From: Streptomyces acidicola
GTDB lineage: Bacteria; Actinomycetota; Actinomycetes; Streptomycetales; Streptomycetaceae
Direction of reading: 5' to 3'
Length of the DNA stretch: 64,000 nt
Assembly (NCBI RefSeq): GCF_009377235.1
Contig: NZ_VMNX01000006.1
Span: forward strand, 1 to 64,000
Shown: in pieces, positions 25,435 to 33,800 of the stretch
How positions within the stretch are numbered: position 1 is the first letter of the stretch
Layout of the letters: every line of letters starts with the position of its first letter
Notes under the pieces: generated by a model
Told to the model about the DNA's origin: nothing
The model's input: only the letters and a program-made list of their open reading frames with translations
Database searches by the model: none
Translations under genes and position numbers: made by a program

Positions 25435-26304
25435 TCAGGCGGCGAGCTCCCTGGTGATGCGGTCGAGCATGAACGCGGAGGATTCGCGGGCGCGTTCCTC
25501 CCAGGCGAAGACGCACGCCGTGGCGACCCCGTCGAAGTCCATCTCGCGCAGGGTGGTGAAGAAGACGTCCCAGTCGACCTCGCCCTGGCCGACGTCCAGG
25601 TGCTGGTGGATGCGGGCCGGGGTGCCGGGCGGGTTGAGGATGTAGCGCAGGCCCGAGGATCCCTTGTGGTTGAAGGAGTCCGCGATGTGCACGTGCCTCA
25701 GCTTGTCGCCGGCGTAGCGCATCATCGACGCGATGTCCGCTCCTGCCTGCGCGGGGCCCGAGAGGTGGAAGGTGTGCGGGGCGCAGTAGAGGTAGTTCAC
25801 CCAGGGTTTGTTGATCGCGCGGACGAGGTCGACCGCGGGGGTGTTCTCCTCGCAGAAGTCGTCCGGGTGGGCCTCCAGGTTCAGGGCGATGCCCTCCCGC
25901 TCGAGGAGGGGCAGCAGCTCCTCCAGGGAGCGCCAGAAGGCGGCCTCGCTCTCGGCGGCGTGCTCGGGGCGGCCGTTGAACTCCGAGTTCATCAGCGTGC
26001 ATCCGAGGTCCGCGGTGATCTCGATCATCCGCTTCCAGTAGCGGACGGCGGCCTGCCGCTCGGTCTCGTCGGGCGAGGACCACTTGTACAGCGGCAGCAC
26101 GGAGGACAGCTGGACGCCGTGGGCCCGCAGGGACTTCTTGAGTGTGGCGATGCGTTCGTCGTCGGCCCGCGGGTGCAGGAAGAACGGCATGAAGTCCTCG
26201 CGCGGGGACAGCTCGATGTACTCGTAGCCGAGTTCGGCGACCGTGCGCACCATGTCGTCGAGCGGCAGAGCGCGGAACATGTAGGGGTCGAGGGCGATCT
26301 TCAC
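25435..26304 (-). CDS. Sugar-phosphate isomerase/epimerase, xylose-isomerase-like TIM barrel
   Basis: A 289-residue TIM-barrel protein of the AP-endonuclease-2/xylose-isomerase-like family. Conserved metal-binding positions appear in [38 protein letters not shown] and [14 protein letters not shown]. Related proteins act as IolI/IolE-like inosose isomerases or dehydratases or as hexulose 3-epimerases. GTG at 26302-26304 overlaps the dehydrogenase stop codon and is preceded by GGAGGCACC. With the downstream-facing operon (dehydrogenase, sugar porter, second TIM barrel) it suggests catabolism of a cyclitol or rare sugar. The exact reaction cannot be read from sequence. Confidence 0.85.
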   Translation of the reverse strand: MKIALDPYMFRALPLDDMVRTVAELGYEYIELSPREDFMPFFLHPRADDERIATLKKSLRAHGVQLSSVLPLYKWSSPDETERQAAVRYWKRMIEITADLGCTLMNSEFNGRPEHAAESEAAFWRSLEELLPLLEREGIALNLEAHPDDFCEENTPAVDLVRAINKPWVNYLYCAPHTFHLSGPAQAGADIASMMRYAGDKLRHVHIADSFNHKGSSGLRYILNPPGTPARIHQHLDVGQGEVDWDVFFTTLREMDFDGVATACVFAWEERARESSAFMLDRITRELAA

Positions 26305-27320
26305 GCGGTGCCTCCGTAGAACGCGGGTCGGGGCTTCATGCCGACGGTGACAACGGTGCCGTCGGTCTGGAGGGAACGGACGGCGGCGTCCGTGATGACC
26401 GTGGCGGCGTAGCCGTCCCAGGCGGACGGGCCGGTGGGTTCGGCACCGGCCGCGACGGCGCCCACCCACTCACGGAACTCGGTGTCGAAGGCCTCGGCGA
26501 AGCGGGCCTTCCAGTCCTGAAGGACCGCGGTGCTGTGCCGCCCGGCGGTGCGGACGGCGACGGCGGCCGGGTCGGGCAGCCGGACCAGGCCCTCCTCGCC
26601 GACGGCCTCGCACTGGATGTCGTAGCCGTACTGGCAGTTGACGAAGACCTCCAGGTCGATACGGACGCCGCCCGCGGTCTCGAAGAGCATGATCTGCGGG
26701 TCCTTCAGATGCGCGAACCGCTTGCTCGTGGCGCGTGGGGTGATCACCTGGGCGGAGACGATCTCGTCGTCGAGCAGCCAGCGCAGTACGTCGATCTCGT
26801 GCACGGCCGTGTCCTGGGCGGCCATCGCGGAGTGGTACGCGTCGGGCACGGTCGGGTTGCGGTGCGCACAGTGCACGATCAGCGGCGCGCCGAGGGAGCC
26901 GGAGGCGACGACCTCCTTCATCTGGCGATAGCCGGCGTCGAAGCGACGCATGAAGCCGACCTGGACGAGACGGCGGCCGTGGGACTGCTCGGCCTCGACG
27001 ACGCGCAGACAGTCCTCGGCGGTCGTCGCGAGGGGCTTCTCGCAGAACACGGGCTTCCCGGCCGCGATGGCGTTCAGGACGTGCTCGGCGTGGGTGGGAC
27101 CCCAGGAGGTGACGAGGACGGCGTCCACCTCGGGGGAGTTGATCAGGTCGGCGCCGGTGGGCAGCGCGGTGGCGCCGACGCGGGCGGCGACTTCGGCGGC
27201 GCGGGCGGCGTCGAGGTCGGTCACGGCGGTGACGGCGGCCCCGGTGACGACGTCGGTGAGGCGTCGTATGTGGTCCTGGCCGATCATTCCGGTGCCGATG
27301 ACACCTACACGTACGGTCAT
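26301..27320 (-). CDS. Gfo/Idh/MocA oxidoreductase, inositol 2-dehydrogenase-like
   Basis: NAD(P)-dependent dehydrogenase of 339 residues. The N-terminal Rossmann fold starts [19 protein letters not shown]; the catalytic EKPL motif is in [15 protein letters not shown] (about residues 95-100), and the later blocks [19 protein letters not shown] and [14 protein letters not shown] (with the His-Asp pair) match myo-inositol 2-dehydrogenases (IolG). ATG at 27318-27320 with AGGAG 6 nt upstream. It is followed with overlap by the TIM-barrel gene, and separated from the sugar porter by a 353-bp gap containing transposon debris, which may have split an originally tighter operon. Confidence 0.88.
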   Translation of the reverse strand: MTVRVGVIGTGMIGQDHIRRLTDVVTGAAVTAVTDLDAARAAEVAARVGATALPTGADLINSPEVDAVLVTSWGPTHAEHVLNAIAAGKPVFCEKPLATTAEDCLRVVEAEQSHGRRLVQVGFMRRFDAGYRQMKEVVASGSLGAPLIVHCAHRNPTVPDAYHSAMAAQDTAVHEIDVLRWLLDDEIVSAQVITPRATSKRFAHLKDPQIMLFETAGGVRIDLEVFVNCQYGYDIQCEAVGEEGLVRLPDPAAVAVRTAGRHSTAVLQDWKARFAEAFDTEFREWVGAVAAGAEPTGPSAWDGYAATVITDAAVRSLQTDGTVVTVGMKPRPAFYGGTA

Positions 27321-27375
27321 GAAAACTCCTTGTGTGGAAACTCCGGTCTGCAGGCCGGGAAGAAACGGACTCGCC

Positions 27376-27605
27376 GGATGCGGAGCGCCCGCGTTGCGCT
27401 GCGATGTGTCGTGCTCGGTAGCGATAACAAAGCCGTCGGGTCTACCGCCGGGCCGGCGGGAAGTCAGGTCTGCGGAGCCTGCGTAAGACCGTGGGCGGCG
27501 AACCGTCCCTTCGCTGGTAACTCCAGGCGGCAGCGGGCTGCGAAGCAGAAAGCCCGACCCGCGAGGGAAGGAATCCCCATCGTTCACGGTGGAGGAGGAG
27601 GTCAA
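27376..27605 (+). mobile_element. IS200/IS605-type (tnpB) right-end scar
   Basis: The plus strand keeps what looks like the 3' end of a tnpB gene. Translation includes CGACVRPW and, after a run of basic residues, [10 protein letters not shown], the tail typical of Streptomyces IS1341-type TnpB proteins. It also has the conserved terminal DNA GGAAGGAATCCCC, a short spacer, then GGAGGAGG-TCAA. This terminal segment is where the guide (omega) RNA of TnpB systems lies. The rest of the element is gone. It sits in the gap between two genes of the inositol-like operon on the opposite strand. Confidence 0.5.
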
Positions 27606-27633
27606 GGCCGTTCCTTTCGAACGCTGCCGCTGG

Positions 27634-27660
27634 GGGCCGGAGCCCATGTGCTCCCGGCCC
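27634..27660 (-). terminator. Hairpin after the sugar MFS gene
   Basis: GGGCCGGAGC and GCTCCCGGCCC form a 10-bp stem with one bulge, 14 bp beyond the MFS stop codon. It probably ends or attenuates the upstream part of the operon. Confidence 0.45.
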
Positions 27661-27673
27661 ACAGGGGAGGAGG

Positions 27674-29116
27674 TCAGGAAAAGCGGGCCTTGAGTTCCGC
27701 TTCGAGGCTTTCGAGCGTGCGGCCCTTGGTCTCGGGGACGTAGAGCTTCACGAAGGCGAGCGAGAGGACTCCCGCCACCACGAACAGGAAGAAGGTGCTG
27801 GAGATCCCGATCCCGGAGATCAGGGAGGGGAAGACCAGGCCGATCACGAAGTTGGTCAGCCACAGCACCACGGCCGCGACGCCCATCCCGAAGCCGCGCA
27901 TCCGCATCGGGAAGATCTCCGACAGCATCAGCCAGGTCACCGGCGAGATCGCACCCTGCTGGAAGGCGAGGAAGGTGACCGTCATCGCCAGCACCGCGTA
28001 CGCCCGGCCGTCACCGGAGGGCAGCACCAGGGAGAAGACACCGATCAGCAACAGGGCCACCGTCGTGCCCGCCTGGCCGGTCATCAGCATGGGGCGGCGC
28101 TTGACCCGGCCCAGCAGCCAGATGCCGACGAAGGTGGCCAGCACCGAGATCACGCCGTTTGCGATGTTCGCGGTGAGCGCGCTGTCGGCGGCGAAACCGG
28201 CGTCGGTGAGGATCTGCGTGCCGTAGTACATGATCGTGTTGACGCCCGTGATCTGCTGCACGACGGCGATGCCGAACCCGACGAACATCAGCTTGCGCAC
28301 CCACGGCGTGCTCCTGATGTCCTGCCAGCCGCCGAGCTTCTGCTGCTCGTCCTTCACGGCGAGCGCGGACGCCTCGCTCAGCTCGGCCTCGGCCCGCTGT
28401 CGCGAGCGAACCTGCCTGAGGACCTCAAGGGCGTCGCCGAAACGGCCCTGGGAGGCCAGCCAGCGCGGGCTCTCCGGCATCACCAGCATGCCGAACCACA
28501 GCACGACCGCCGGCAGCGTGGCCACCACCAGCATCCAGCGCCAGACCCCGCCGGACTCGCCGCCCACCCGCGCGATGATCGCGTTGGAGGTGAAGGCGAG
28601 CAACTGCCCGGTGACAATCATGAGTTCGTTGCGGGTGACCAGCGCGCCACGCCGCTCGGCGGGCGAGACCTCCGCGAGGTAGACCGGCACGGTCACCGAC
28701 GCGCCACCCACCGCGAGGCCGAGCACGAACCGGGCCACGACCATCACCGCCGTGGTCGGGGCGAGGGTGCAGCCGAGCGCGCCGACGAAGAACAGCACGG
28801 CGAGGACGAGGATGGTCCTGCGCCGTCCGCGTGCGTCCGACAGCCGCCCGCCGGTCACCGCGCCCAGCGCGGCACCGAGGAGGAGCGAGCTGGTGACCAT
28901 GCCCTCGGTGACCGGGGTCAGACCGAGGTCGTCGGTCATGTACGGCAGGGCGCCGTTGATGACGCCCGTGTCGTAGCCGAACAGGAGTCCGCCGAAGGTG
29001 GCGACCAGGGTGATGAGCCGCAGCCGCCGGGAGACCGCGGGAGGGGCGTCGTCCGGGACGGCGGCGCCGGTGGTGGCGGGAGCGGCGGCCTGGGGCGTGT
29101 CCTTGCTGACGTCCAT
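27674..29116 (-). CDS. Sugar porter MFS transporter (inositol/hexose type)
   Basis: A 480-residue MFS transporter of the sugar porter family with 12 hydrophobic segments. Diagnostic motifs: [16 protein letters not shown] in helix 1, [11 protein letters not shown] after helix 2, [24 protein letters not shown] before the central loop and PETKGRTLE at the C-terminus. Close relatives carry myo-inositol, xylose or glucose with protons. ATG at 29114-29116 is chosen because AGGAGG stands 5 nt upstream; a GTG two codons earlier overlaps that site. The operon position between two cyclitol-like enzymes suggests inositol or a similar polyol as substrate. Confidence 0.92.
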   Translation of the reverse strand: MDVSKDTPQAAAPATTGAAVPDDAPPAVSRRLRLITLVATFGGLLFGYDTGVINGALPYMTDDLGLTPVTEGMVTSSLLLGAALGAVTGGRLSDARGRRRTILVLAVLFFVGALGCTLAPTTAVMVVARFVLGLAVGGASVTVPVYLAEVSPAERRGALVTRNELMIVTGQLLAFTSNAIIARVGGESGGVWRWMLVVATLPAVVLWFGMLVMPESPRWLASQGRFGDALEVLRQVRSRQRAEAELSEASALAVKDEQQKLGGWQDIRSTPWVRKLMFVGFGIAVVQQITGVNTIMYYGTQILTDAGFAADSALTANIANGVISVLATFVGIWLLGRVKRRPMLMTGQAGTTVALLLIGVFSLVLPSGDGRAYAVLAMTVTFLAFQQGAISPVTWLMLSEIFPMRMRGFGMGVAAVVLWLTNFVIGLVFPSLISGIGISSTFFLFVVAGVLSLAFVKLYVPETKGRTLESLEAELKARFS

Positions 29117-29125
29117 GGCCACCTC

Positions 29126-30076
29126 CTACTTGTCCACGGCGGGGCGCCGGGTACCGGTCAGGCCGCAGCCGGCCAGGTGCTCACGCGTGCGGACGGCGAT
29201 GGGCAACGGCACCTCGGGGGCGCACGGGTACAGGTCCTGCTCGACGATCACGAACAACTCGGCGTCCAGCCCGGCGAGTTCGGCCACCACATCGGCGGGC
29301 TTGGGCACGCCCGCCGGAGGCGTCACGCACACCCCGCGTTTGACGGCCTCGCCGAACGAGAGGTTCTCGGCGGCGACCTGGGCGAGGATCTCGGGGTCCA
29401 TCTGCTTGATGTGGACGTAGCCGACGCGCTCGCCGAAACGGCGGATCAGGTCGAGATTGTCGCCGCCGCCGTAGGCGACGTGCCCGGTGTCCAGGCAGAG
29501 GTTCGTGTAGCGGGAGTCGGACTCGTTCAGCAGCCGCTCGATCTCCGGCTGCGTCTGGATGTGGCTGTCGGCGTGCGGGTGGATGACGAGCCGTACGTCG
29601 TACTCGTCGAGGAGCAGGGTGCCGAGCCGGTCGGCGGCCCGTCCGAAGCCCGCCCACTGCGCGGCGGTCAGCTCCGGCGGCTCGGTGAACGCGCCGGTCT
29701 TCTCGTCCCGGTACATCGGCGGGATGAGGACGAGGTGGTGGGCGCCCGCGGCGGCGGTCAGGGCGGCCACCTGCCGGACATGGGCGAGCATCTCGTCCCA
29801 CGCCTCCGGGCGGTGCAGCGCGCCGAACGCGGTCCCGCCGGAGACCTTCAGCCCACGGGCGTCCAGCTCCTCCCTCAGCCGCCGCGGGTCGGTGGGGAGG
29901 TAGCCGTACGGGCCGAGTTCGAGCCACTTGTAGCCGGCCTCGGCCAGCTCGTCGAGGAAGCGGGTGTACGGGACCTGGTGCTCGTCCTCGGGGAACCAGA
30001 CGCCCCAGGAGTCGGGGGCGGAGCCGAGACACAGGTTGCCCCCGACGGTGCGGAGGGGGGATGGCGTCGTTGCCAT
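29126..30076 (-). CDS. IolE-like inosose dehydratase / TIM-barrel isomerase
   Basis: A 316-residue xylose-isomerase-like TIM-barrel protein. The start GSAPDSWGVWFPED and the blocks YKWLELGPYGYLPTD, HHLVLIPPMYRDEK, VRLVIHPHADSHIQTQPE, NLCLDTGHVAYGGGDN and VGYVHIKQMDP contain the metal-binding Glu/His/Asp positions of IolE/MocC-type proteins, which dehydrate or isomerise scyllo-inosose. ATG at 30074-30076 with GAAGGA upstream. It is the first gene of the minus-strand operon, 9 bp before the sugar porter. A palindrome about 110 bp upstream may be the operator. Assignment to inosose is by family resemblance. Confidence 0.82.
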   Translation of the reverse strand: MATTPSPLRTVGGNLCLGSAPDSWGVWFPEDEHQVPYTRFLDELAEAGYKWLELGPYGYLPTDPRRLREELDARGLKVSGGTAFGALHRPEAWDEMLAHVRQVAALTAAAGAHHLVLIPPMYRDEKTGAFTEPPELTAAQWAGFGRAADRLGTLLLDEYDVRLVIHPHADSHIQTQPEIERLLNESDSRYTNLCLDTGHVAYGGGDNLDLIRRFGERVGYVHIKQMDPEILAQVAAENLSFGEAVKRGVCVTPPAGVPKPADVVAELAGLDAELFVIVEQDLYPCAPEVPLPIAVRTREHLAGCGLTGTRRPAVDK

Positions 30077-30187
30077 GGTGTACGTCCTTCGAAAGGGGAC
30101 TGGGGGTGGTGACGACGTTGGGGCGGGTGGAGAAGCGGATGCTGTCGGGGTGCTGGACGGTTGCGGGGAGGGTGTGGCTGCTGCGCT

Positions 30188-30204
30188 CTAGTAGCGCGCT
30201 CTAG
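30188..30204. promoter_or_regulatory. Palindrome CTAGtAGCGCGCTcTAG
   Basis: A 17-bp palindrome with a single mismatched pair, about 110 bp upstream of the IolE-like gene. The same CTCTAG half is repeated just beside it. A TTGACA hexamer for the minus strand lies 34 bp further out (30238-30243). The form suits a LacI- or GntR-type repressor, none of which is encoded nearby. Confidence 0.45.
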
Positions 30205-30306
30205 TGTGCGAGTACGATGACCTCTGTCCGAATGTCATGTCAATAGCTTGTTGCCGGGAGATTTCGGCACCGCCCGTCAGTCCGGTGTGCCGACGGCGTG
30301 ATGGCC

Positions 30307-30473
30307 TGCCGACGCCAGTCGAACCCACGTGCGTGGGTCAGGGAATCCGGTGCGAATCCGGAGCTGACGCGCAGCGGTGAGGGGGACGGGCGGGGCATCG
30401 GCCACTGGACCGTGTCGCGGTCCGGGAAGGCGTTCCGTCCGGGTGATCCCGAGTCCGAAGACCTGCTGGCGGC
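30307..30473 (+). ncRNA. Cobalamin (B12) riboswitch
   Basis: The sequence follows the cobalamin riboswitch layout in order: a closing stem starting GCCGACGCCAG, the core GGGAATCCGGTGCGAATCCGG, the B12 box GCAGCGGTGA at about 30371, GGCCACTGG, GGGAAGGCG, and GAGTCCGAAGACCTGC closing against the 5' stem. It reads in the same direction as the fragmentary ABC importer downstream and would have repressed it when cobalamin is plentiful. The aptamer looks intact although its target genes are not. Confidence 0.85.
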
Positions 30474-30536
30474 CTCCGTGGTCGTACGACTGAGCGCGGC
30501 GTGCAGCGCCGCGAACTCCGAGTCCTCCTGCATGGT

Positions 30537-30879
30537 GGGCTGCTGCGGCGCACCCGGCATCATCACCCGGGCCCTGGGTGCGAAGAACGTCTTCGACGAC
30601 ACGCATGAGGAATGGCCCCAGATCAACTGGGAGACCGTCGCCGACCGCGATCCCGACGTGCTCGTCATCGGCGACCTGACGCGCGACTCGGAGTCCGCCG
30701 AGTCCGCCGAGCGGAAGATCGCGTTCCTGGAGTCCAACCCGGTCACCAGGAACATGACGGCCGTGACGAACAAAAGGTATGTACTGCTCAGCGGGCAGGC
30801 CATGAACCCGACCATCCGCACGGTGGAGGGTGTGGAGCAAGCGGCGGCCGGACTGCGCGAGTTCGGGCTCGCCGGGTGA
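30537..30879 (+). pseudogene. ABC importer substrate-binding protein, C-terminal fragment (BtuF-like)
   Basis: From about 30537 the plus strand encodes GCCGAPGIITRALGAKNVFD, DRDPDVLVIGDLT and NKRYVLLSGQAMNPTIRTVEGVEQ, the C-terminal lobe of a Fec/Btu-type periplasmic binding protein. The signal peptide and N-terminal lobe are missing: the open frame continues upstream directly into the riboswitch, so a deletion has joined the two. The stop codon overlaps the permease start, the normal junction of such operons. It cannot make a functional receptor. Confidence 0.72.
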
Positions 30880-31449
30880 CAACGCGCGGGCTGGTCCTCG
30901 GAGTGACCGGGGTCGCTCTGCTCTGCGGGTCCCTCGCCGTGGCGATCACCATCGGGCCGGCCGACATCCGCGTCGGTGACGTGTGGTCGGTCGTCGCCGC
31001 GCACCTTGGCTGGGGGAGCACCGGACTGAGCCCCGTCAGGGACGGGATCGTGTGGCAGCTGCGGCTGCCGCGCACCCTGCTGGCCGCCGTGTGCGGGGCC
31101 GGGCTCGCGGTCTGCGGGGTGGTCATGCAGTCCCTGCTGCGCAACCCGCTCGCCGACCCGTTCGTGCTCGGGGTGTCGTCCGGGGCGTCAACCGGAGCGG
31201 TCGCCGTGTTCGTGCTGGGGGTCGGCGGCGGGGCCCTGTCGCTGTCGGCGGGTGCCTTCCTGGGCGCGCTGCTGTCGTTCGCGCTGGTGCTGCTGCTCAG
31301 TCACACGCTCGACGGCACCACCGACCGGGTGGTGCTCTCGGGGGTGGCGTCGATGCCCCTCTTCTCCGCGCTGACCTCGTTCGTCGTGCTGACCGCGGCC
31401 GCCGCCGAGACCACACGCGGGGTGCTGTTCTGGCTGCTCGGCTCGCTCG
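30876..31449 (+). pseudogene. FecCD-type ABC permease, N-terminal fragment
   Basis: Starting at GTG 30876 the frame encodes about 190 residues of a FecCD/BtuC permease: GPADIRVGDVWSVVA, IVWQLRLPRTLLAAVCGAGLAVCGV, MQSLLRNPLADPFVLGVSSGASTGA and several transmembrane helices, ending at FWLLGSLGG. At about 31450 the sequence switches without a gap to the middle of the partner ATPase in another frame, so the last 140 or so residues of the permease are deleted. A truncated permease of this size should be inactive. Confidence 0.8.
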
Positions 31450-31812
31450 GGGGTGCGGGCCCTGTCGGGCGGCGAGCGCCAGCGCGTGCAGATCGCCCGC
31501 GCCCTCGCTCAGCAGCCACGGGAACTCCTCCTGGACGAGCCGACCAACCACCTCGACATCCAGCACCAACTGGAGCTGCTGAACCTCGTCACCGGCCTCC
31601 CGGTCACCAGTGTGATCGCCTTGCACGACCTCAATCTCGCGGCCCAGTACTGCGACGCGTTGCTCGTGCTCCGCGAAGGGCGTGTCATGGCCCGGGGCAC
31701 ACCGCGCGACGTGCTCACCGAGGAACTGATCGCCGAGGTGCACGGGGTGAGGGCGGCCGTCACCTGCCCGGGGGACCGGCCGCACGTGCGGTACCTGGGG
31801 ACCCTTCGCTGA
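31450..31812 (+). pseudogene. ABC importer ATPase, C-terminal fragment
   Basis: Begins inside the signature region, [19 protein letters not shown], continues with Walker B LLLDEPTNHLDIQHQLELL, the switch histidine in VIALHDLNLAAQYCD and the normal end region MARGTPRDVLTEELIAEV. Walker A and the N-terminal half are missing because of the deletion that also removed the end of the permease. The fragment is about 120 residues and cannot hydrolyse ATP. Confidence 0.82.
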
Positions 31813-31869
31813 CCGGGTGACGTGGCAGACCCGAACGGGTGCCACGGAGACCGGGCCGTGTGCGGAAGT

Positions 31870-31930
31870 CCCGGACAGACACCGGGAAGACCCGGCCAAA
31901 AACCCGGAAGACCCGGCAAGATGCCCGGAC
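31870..31930. repeat. Short imperfect repeats of CCCGGnAAGA
   Basis: The spacer before the next gene contains several copies of an accCGGaAGACCCGG-like unit spaced 10-20 bp apart. It may be terminator debris or replication slippage; no function is evident. Confidence 0.4.
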
Positions 31931-31983
31931 CACCTTACCGGGTCCGCGCCTGCCGCGATCCTGCGCCGAGGGCCGTTCCGTCC

Positions 31984-31989
31984 TACGCT
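31984..31989 (+). promoter_or_regulatory. -10 hexamer TACGCT, leaderless arrangement
   Basis: TACGCT ends 6 nt before the GTG of the CysS-like gene, with no ribosome-binding site in between. Confidence 0.5.
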
Positions 31990-31995
31990 CACCCC

Positions 31996-32667
31996 GTGCT
32001 GCGTATCACCGACGCCCGCACCGGCGCACCCACCGAGGTCCGCCGGACCCTCACCCGCGTCCAGGCGCACGTGACCGGGGCCGGCACCTCGGCGCTGCGC
32101 GTACTACTCGTCGCCGACGTGCTCGCACGGGCCCTGGAACTGGACCGCATCCCCGCCCTCACCATCGCCGACCCGCCCCCTGACCTCCGGAGACGCGCCG
32201 AGGCCCTCGGTATCCGACCGGCCGGGAGCGCCGCCCCGGTCACCGGCCGCACCCTGCACGTGGCCGGACCGGACACCCCCGCACCGGAGGGCGGCATCCA
32301 CATCCGGGTCGCCCCGGCAGCGGGCACGGCGGACGACTCCGTCCTGCGGTTCGCCTTGCTGGCCGTTCCCCGCACCGAACCCGCCGACCCGGGCGCGACC
32401 GCCGACGAGGCCCGCGCCACCCTCGCACGCTGGCGCAAGGCCGTCGCCACCTGGGCCAACCGCCCCTCCCGGCCCGTCCCCGAGCCCGTACGACACGACC
32501 TTCGCACCGCCTGGGAGAACGATCTGGACGTGCCCGCAGTGCTCGATGTCCTTCGCCGCGTCGAGCGCGCCGAGGACCTGCCCGACGGCGCCCGCTTCGA
32601 GACGTACGCCTACGCCGACCGCCTCCTCGGCCTCGACCTCACCCGCGACATCGGAGCCGCGCCATGA
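31996..32667 (+). CDS. Cysteinyl-tRNA synthetase-like protein lacking catalytic motifs
   Basis: A 223-residue protein whose two ends recall cysteinyl-tRNA synthetase paralogues. The N-terminus LRITDARTGAPTEV with LRVLLVADVLARALEL resembles the Rossmann part, and the C-terminal LRTAWENDLDVPAVLDVLRRV resembles the DALR/anticodon-side helical domain. No HIGH-type nor KMSKS-type motif and no zinc-binding cysteines are present, and it is half the usual length, so it should not charge tRNA. GTG at 31996 is probably leaderless. It overlaps the SixA-like phosphatase gene by 4 nt. A binding or regulatory role is possible; the family assignment itself is tentative. Confidence 0.6.
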   Translation: MLRITDARTGAPTEVRRTLTRVQAHVTGAGTSALRVLLVADVLARALELDRIPALTIADPPPDLRRRAEALGIRPAGSAAPVTGRTLHVAGPDTPAPEGGIHIRVAPAAGTADDSVLRFALLAVPRTEPADPGATADEARATLARWRKAVATWANRPSRPVPEPVRHDLRTAWENDLDVPAVLDVLRRVERAEDLPDGARFETYAYADRLLGLDLTRDIGAAP

Positions 32668-33227
32668 CCGACACGACCGGCGCACCCCCGCGCACCGCGG
32701 CGGGCACGCCGCGCAGACTCGTCGTCCTGCGGCACGCCAAGTCCGCCTGGCCCGCGGGCGTCCCCGACCACGACCGCCCGCTCGCCCCCCGTGGCCTGCG
32801 CGACGCCCCCGCCGCCGGACGCGCCCTCGCCACGACCGGCCGCCTGCCCGACCTGGCCCTCTGCTCCACCGCCGAGCGCGCCCGCCGGACCTGGGAGCTC
32901 GCCGCCGCCCAGTGGGGCACTGCACCGCCTGTACGACACGAGCGGCGGCTGTACGCGGCCGATGTGCCGGAGCTGCTGGCGGCCGTGCGCGCGGCCCCCG
33001 ACGAGGTGACGACACTGCTGCTCGTCGGGCACAACCCGGGCCTGGAGGAACTCGTCCTGGAACTGGCCGGGGACGACGTCGACGACGCGCTGGACGCCGT
33101 CCGCACGAAGTTCCCCACCTCCGCGATCGCGGTCCTCGACTGGCACGGCCACTCCTGGAAGGACCTCGCCCCCGGCACGGCGCTGCTGACCACGATGACC
33201 GTGCCGAGGGGCAAGAAGCACTCCTAG
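32664..33227 (+). CDS. SixA-like histidine phosphatase
   Basis: A 187-residue histidine-phosphatase-superfamily protein. The catalytic RHAKS motif in LVVLRHAKSAWP (about residues 22-30), PLAPRGLRDA, CSTAERARRTWEL and the second histidine in LLVGHNPGLEELVL are all present, as in SixA phosphohistidine phosphatases. Such enzymes dephosphorylate phosphohistidine in proteins or small phosphomonoesters. It is translationally coupled to the CysS-like gene. A link between the two is not obvious. The substrate is unknown. Confidence 0.85.
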   Translation: MTDTTGAPPRTAAGTPRRLVVLRHAKSAWPAGVPDHDRPLAPRGLRDAPAAGRALATTGRLPDLALCSTAERARRTWELAAAQWGTAPPVRHERRLYAADVPELLAAVRAAPDEVTTLLLVGHNPGLEELVLELAGDDVDDALDAVRTKFPTSAIAVLDWHGHSWKDLAPGTALLTTMTVPRGKKHS

Positions 33228-33230
33228 GAG

Positions 33231-33280
33231 CAGCCCTGGGCAGAGCCCTGGGAAGCACCCTGGGAGGAGCCCGGGGAAGA
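33231..33280. repeat. Four copies of a CCCTGGG-based 12-bp unit
   Basis: Directly after the phosphatase stop codon, units of the type AGCCCTGGG(A/C)AG repeat four times. The repeats can fold with each other and may act as a weak terminator. Confidence 0.4.
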
Positions 33281-33382
33281 CGCCCCGGTGGTGCGCATAG
33301 ACACCTCACGTTGCTATGCCGTCAACTCAAACTGGCGGACCCCTGTAGCGTGACCCGCCGATCGAACAGGTGGGGTGGAACG

Positions 33383-33613
33383 TTGGTCGACGTGGTGCGT
33401 GTCATGGAGGCGCTGGCTGAGCAGGGCGTCACGGTGCTGTTCAAGGCGGATGCAGAACGCATGCGTGACGGAGTGAAGCCGTGGACGTTTGTCGCGAACG
33501 GTCTCCCCTTCCACGAGGGCTTGCTCGTGCGTACCGATGCCGCTTCGGTGGAGTCCTGCCTTGAGATCTGTTTGCCACAACTGCGTGAGCGGGGACTGGT
33601 CGTCCCTGAATGA
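33383..33613 (+). CDS. Conserved small hypothetical protein
   Basis: A 76-residue protein when started at the TTG at 33383, which has GGGGTGGA 3 nt upstream; in-frame GTG (33392, 33395) and ATG (33404) are alternatives. The sequence VRVMEALAEQGVTVLFKADAERM and WTFVANGLPFHEGLLVRTD with CLEICLPQLRERG has the look of small Streptomyces proteins that use VL(F/I)K and PWTFV blocks; I recall the pattern but no function. It has balanced composition and no signal peptide or membrane segment. It stands alone between the phosphatase and the IMPACT-family gene. Confidence 0.55.
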   Translation: MVDVVRVMEALAEQGVTVLFKADAERMRDGVKPWTFVANGLPFHEGLLVRTDAASVESCLEICLPQLRERGLVVPE

Positions 33614-33788
33614 GGGCGACTCCGCCGGCTGTGATCACGTGAAAACTGATTCGGCGGTGTCGGACAGAGCCGGGAAGGCCACGGTTTCGTCAGTCTCAGT
33701 AGACCCGGCTGGCCCGAGGCGTCGCAGTCCCGTACTCGAACGTCCCGCCTGGCGCATCTGCTCCGTCGGGACGCCCTCAACTACGGAT

Positions 33789-33794
33789 TAGGCT
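33789..33794 (+). promoter_or_regulatory. -10 hexamer TAGGCT, leaderless arrangement
   Basis: TAGGCT ends 6 nt before the ATG of the IMPACT-family gene, and no ribosome-binding site is present. Confidence 0.5.
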
Positions 33795-33800
33795 GGCCCG

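Noticed and set aside
30301..30480. Start of a normal coding region for the binding protein at 30298
   Set aside because: The conserved blocks and pairing of a cobalamin riboswitch explain this DNA; the open frame across it is incidental.
30612..31820. A 402-residue fused permease-type protein
   Set aside because: The frame only continues because of high GC after the deletion junction; past FWLLGSLGG the translation is not permease-like, while the ATPase frame resumes in another phase.
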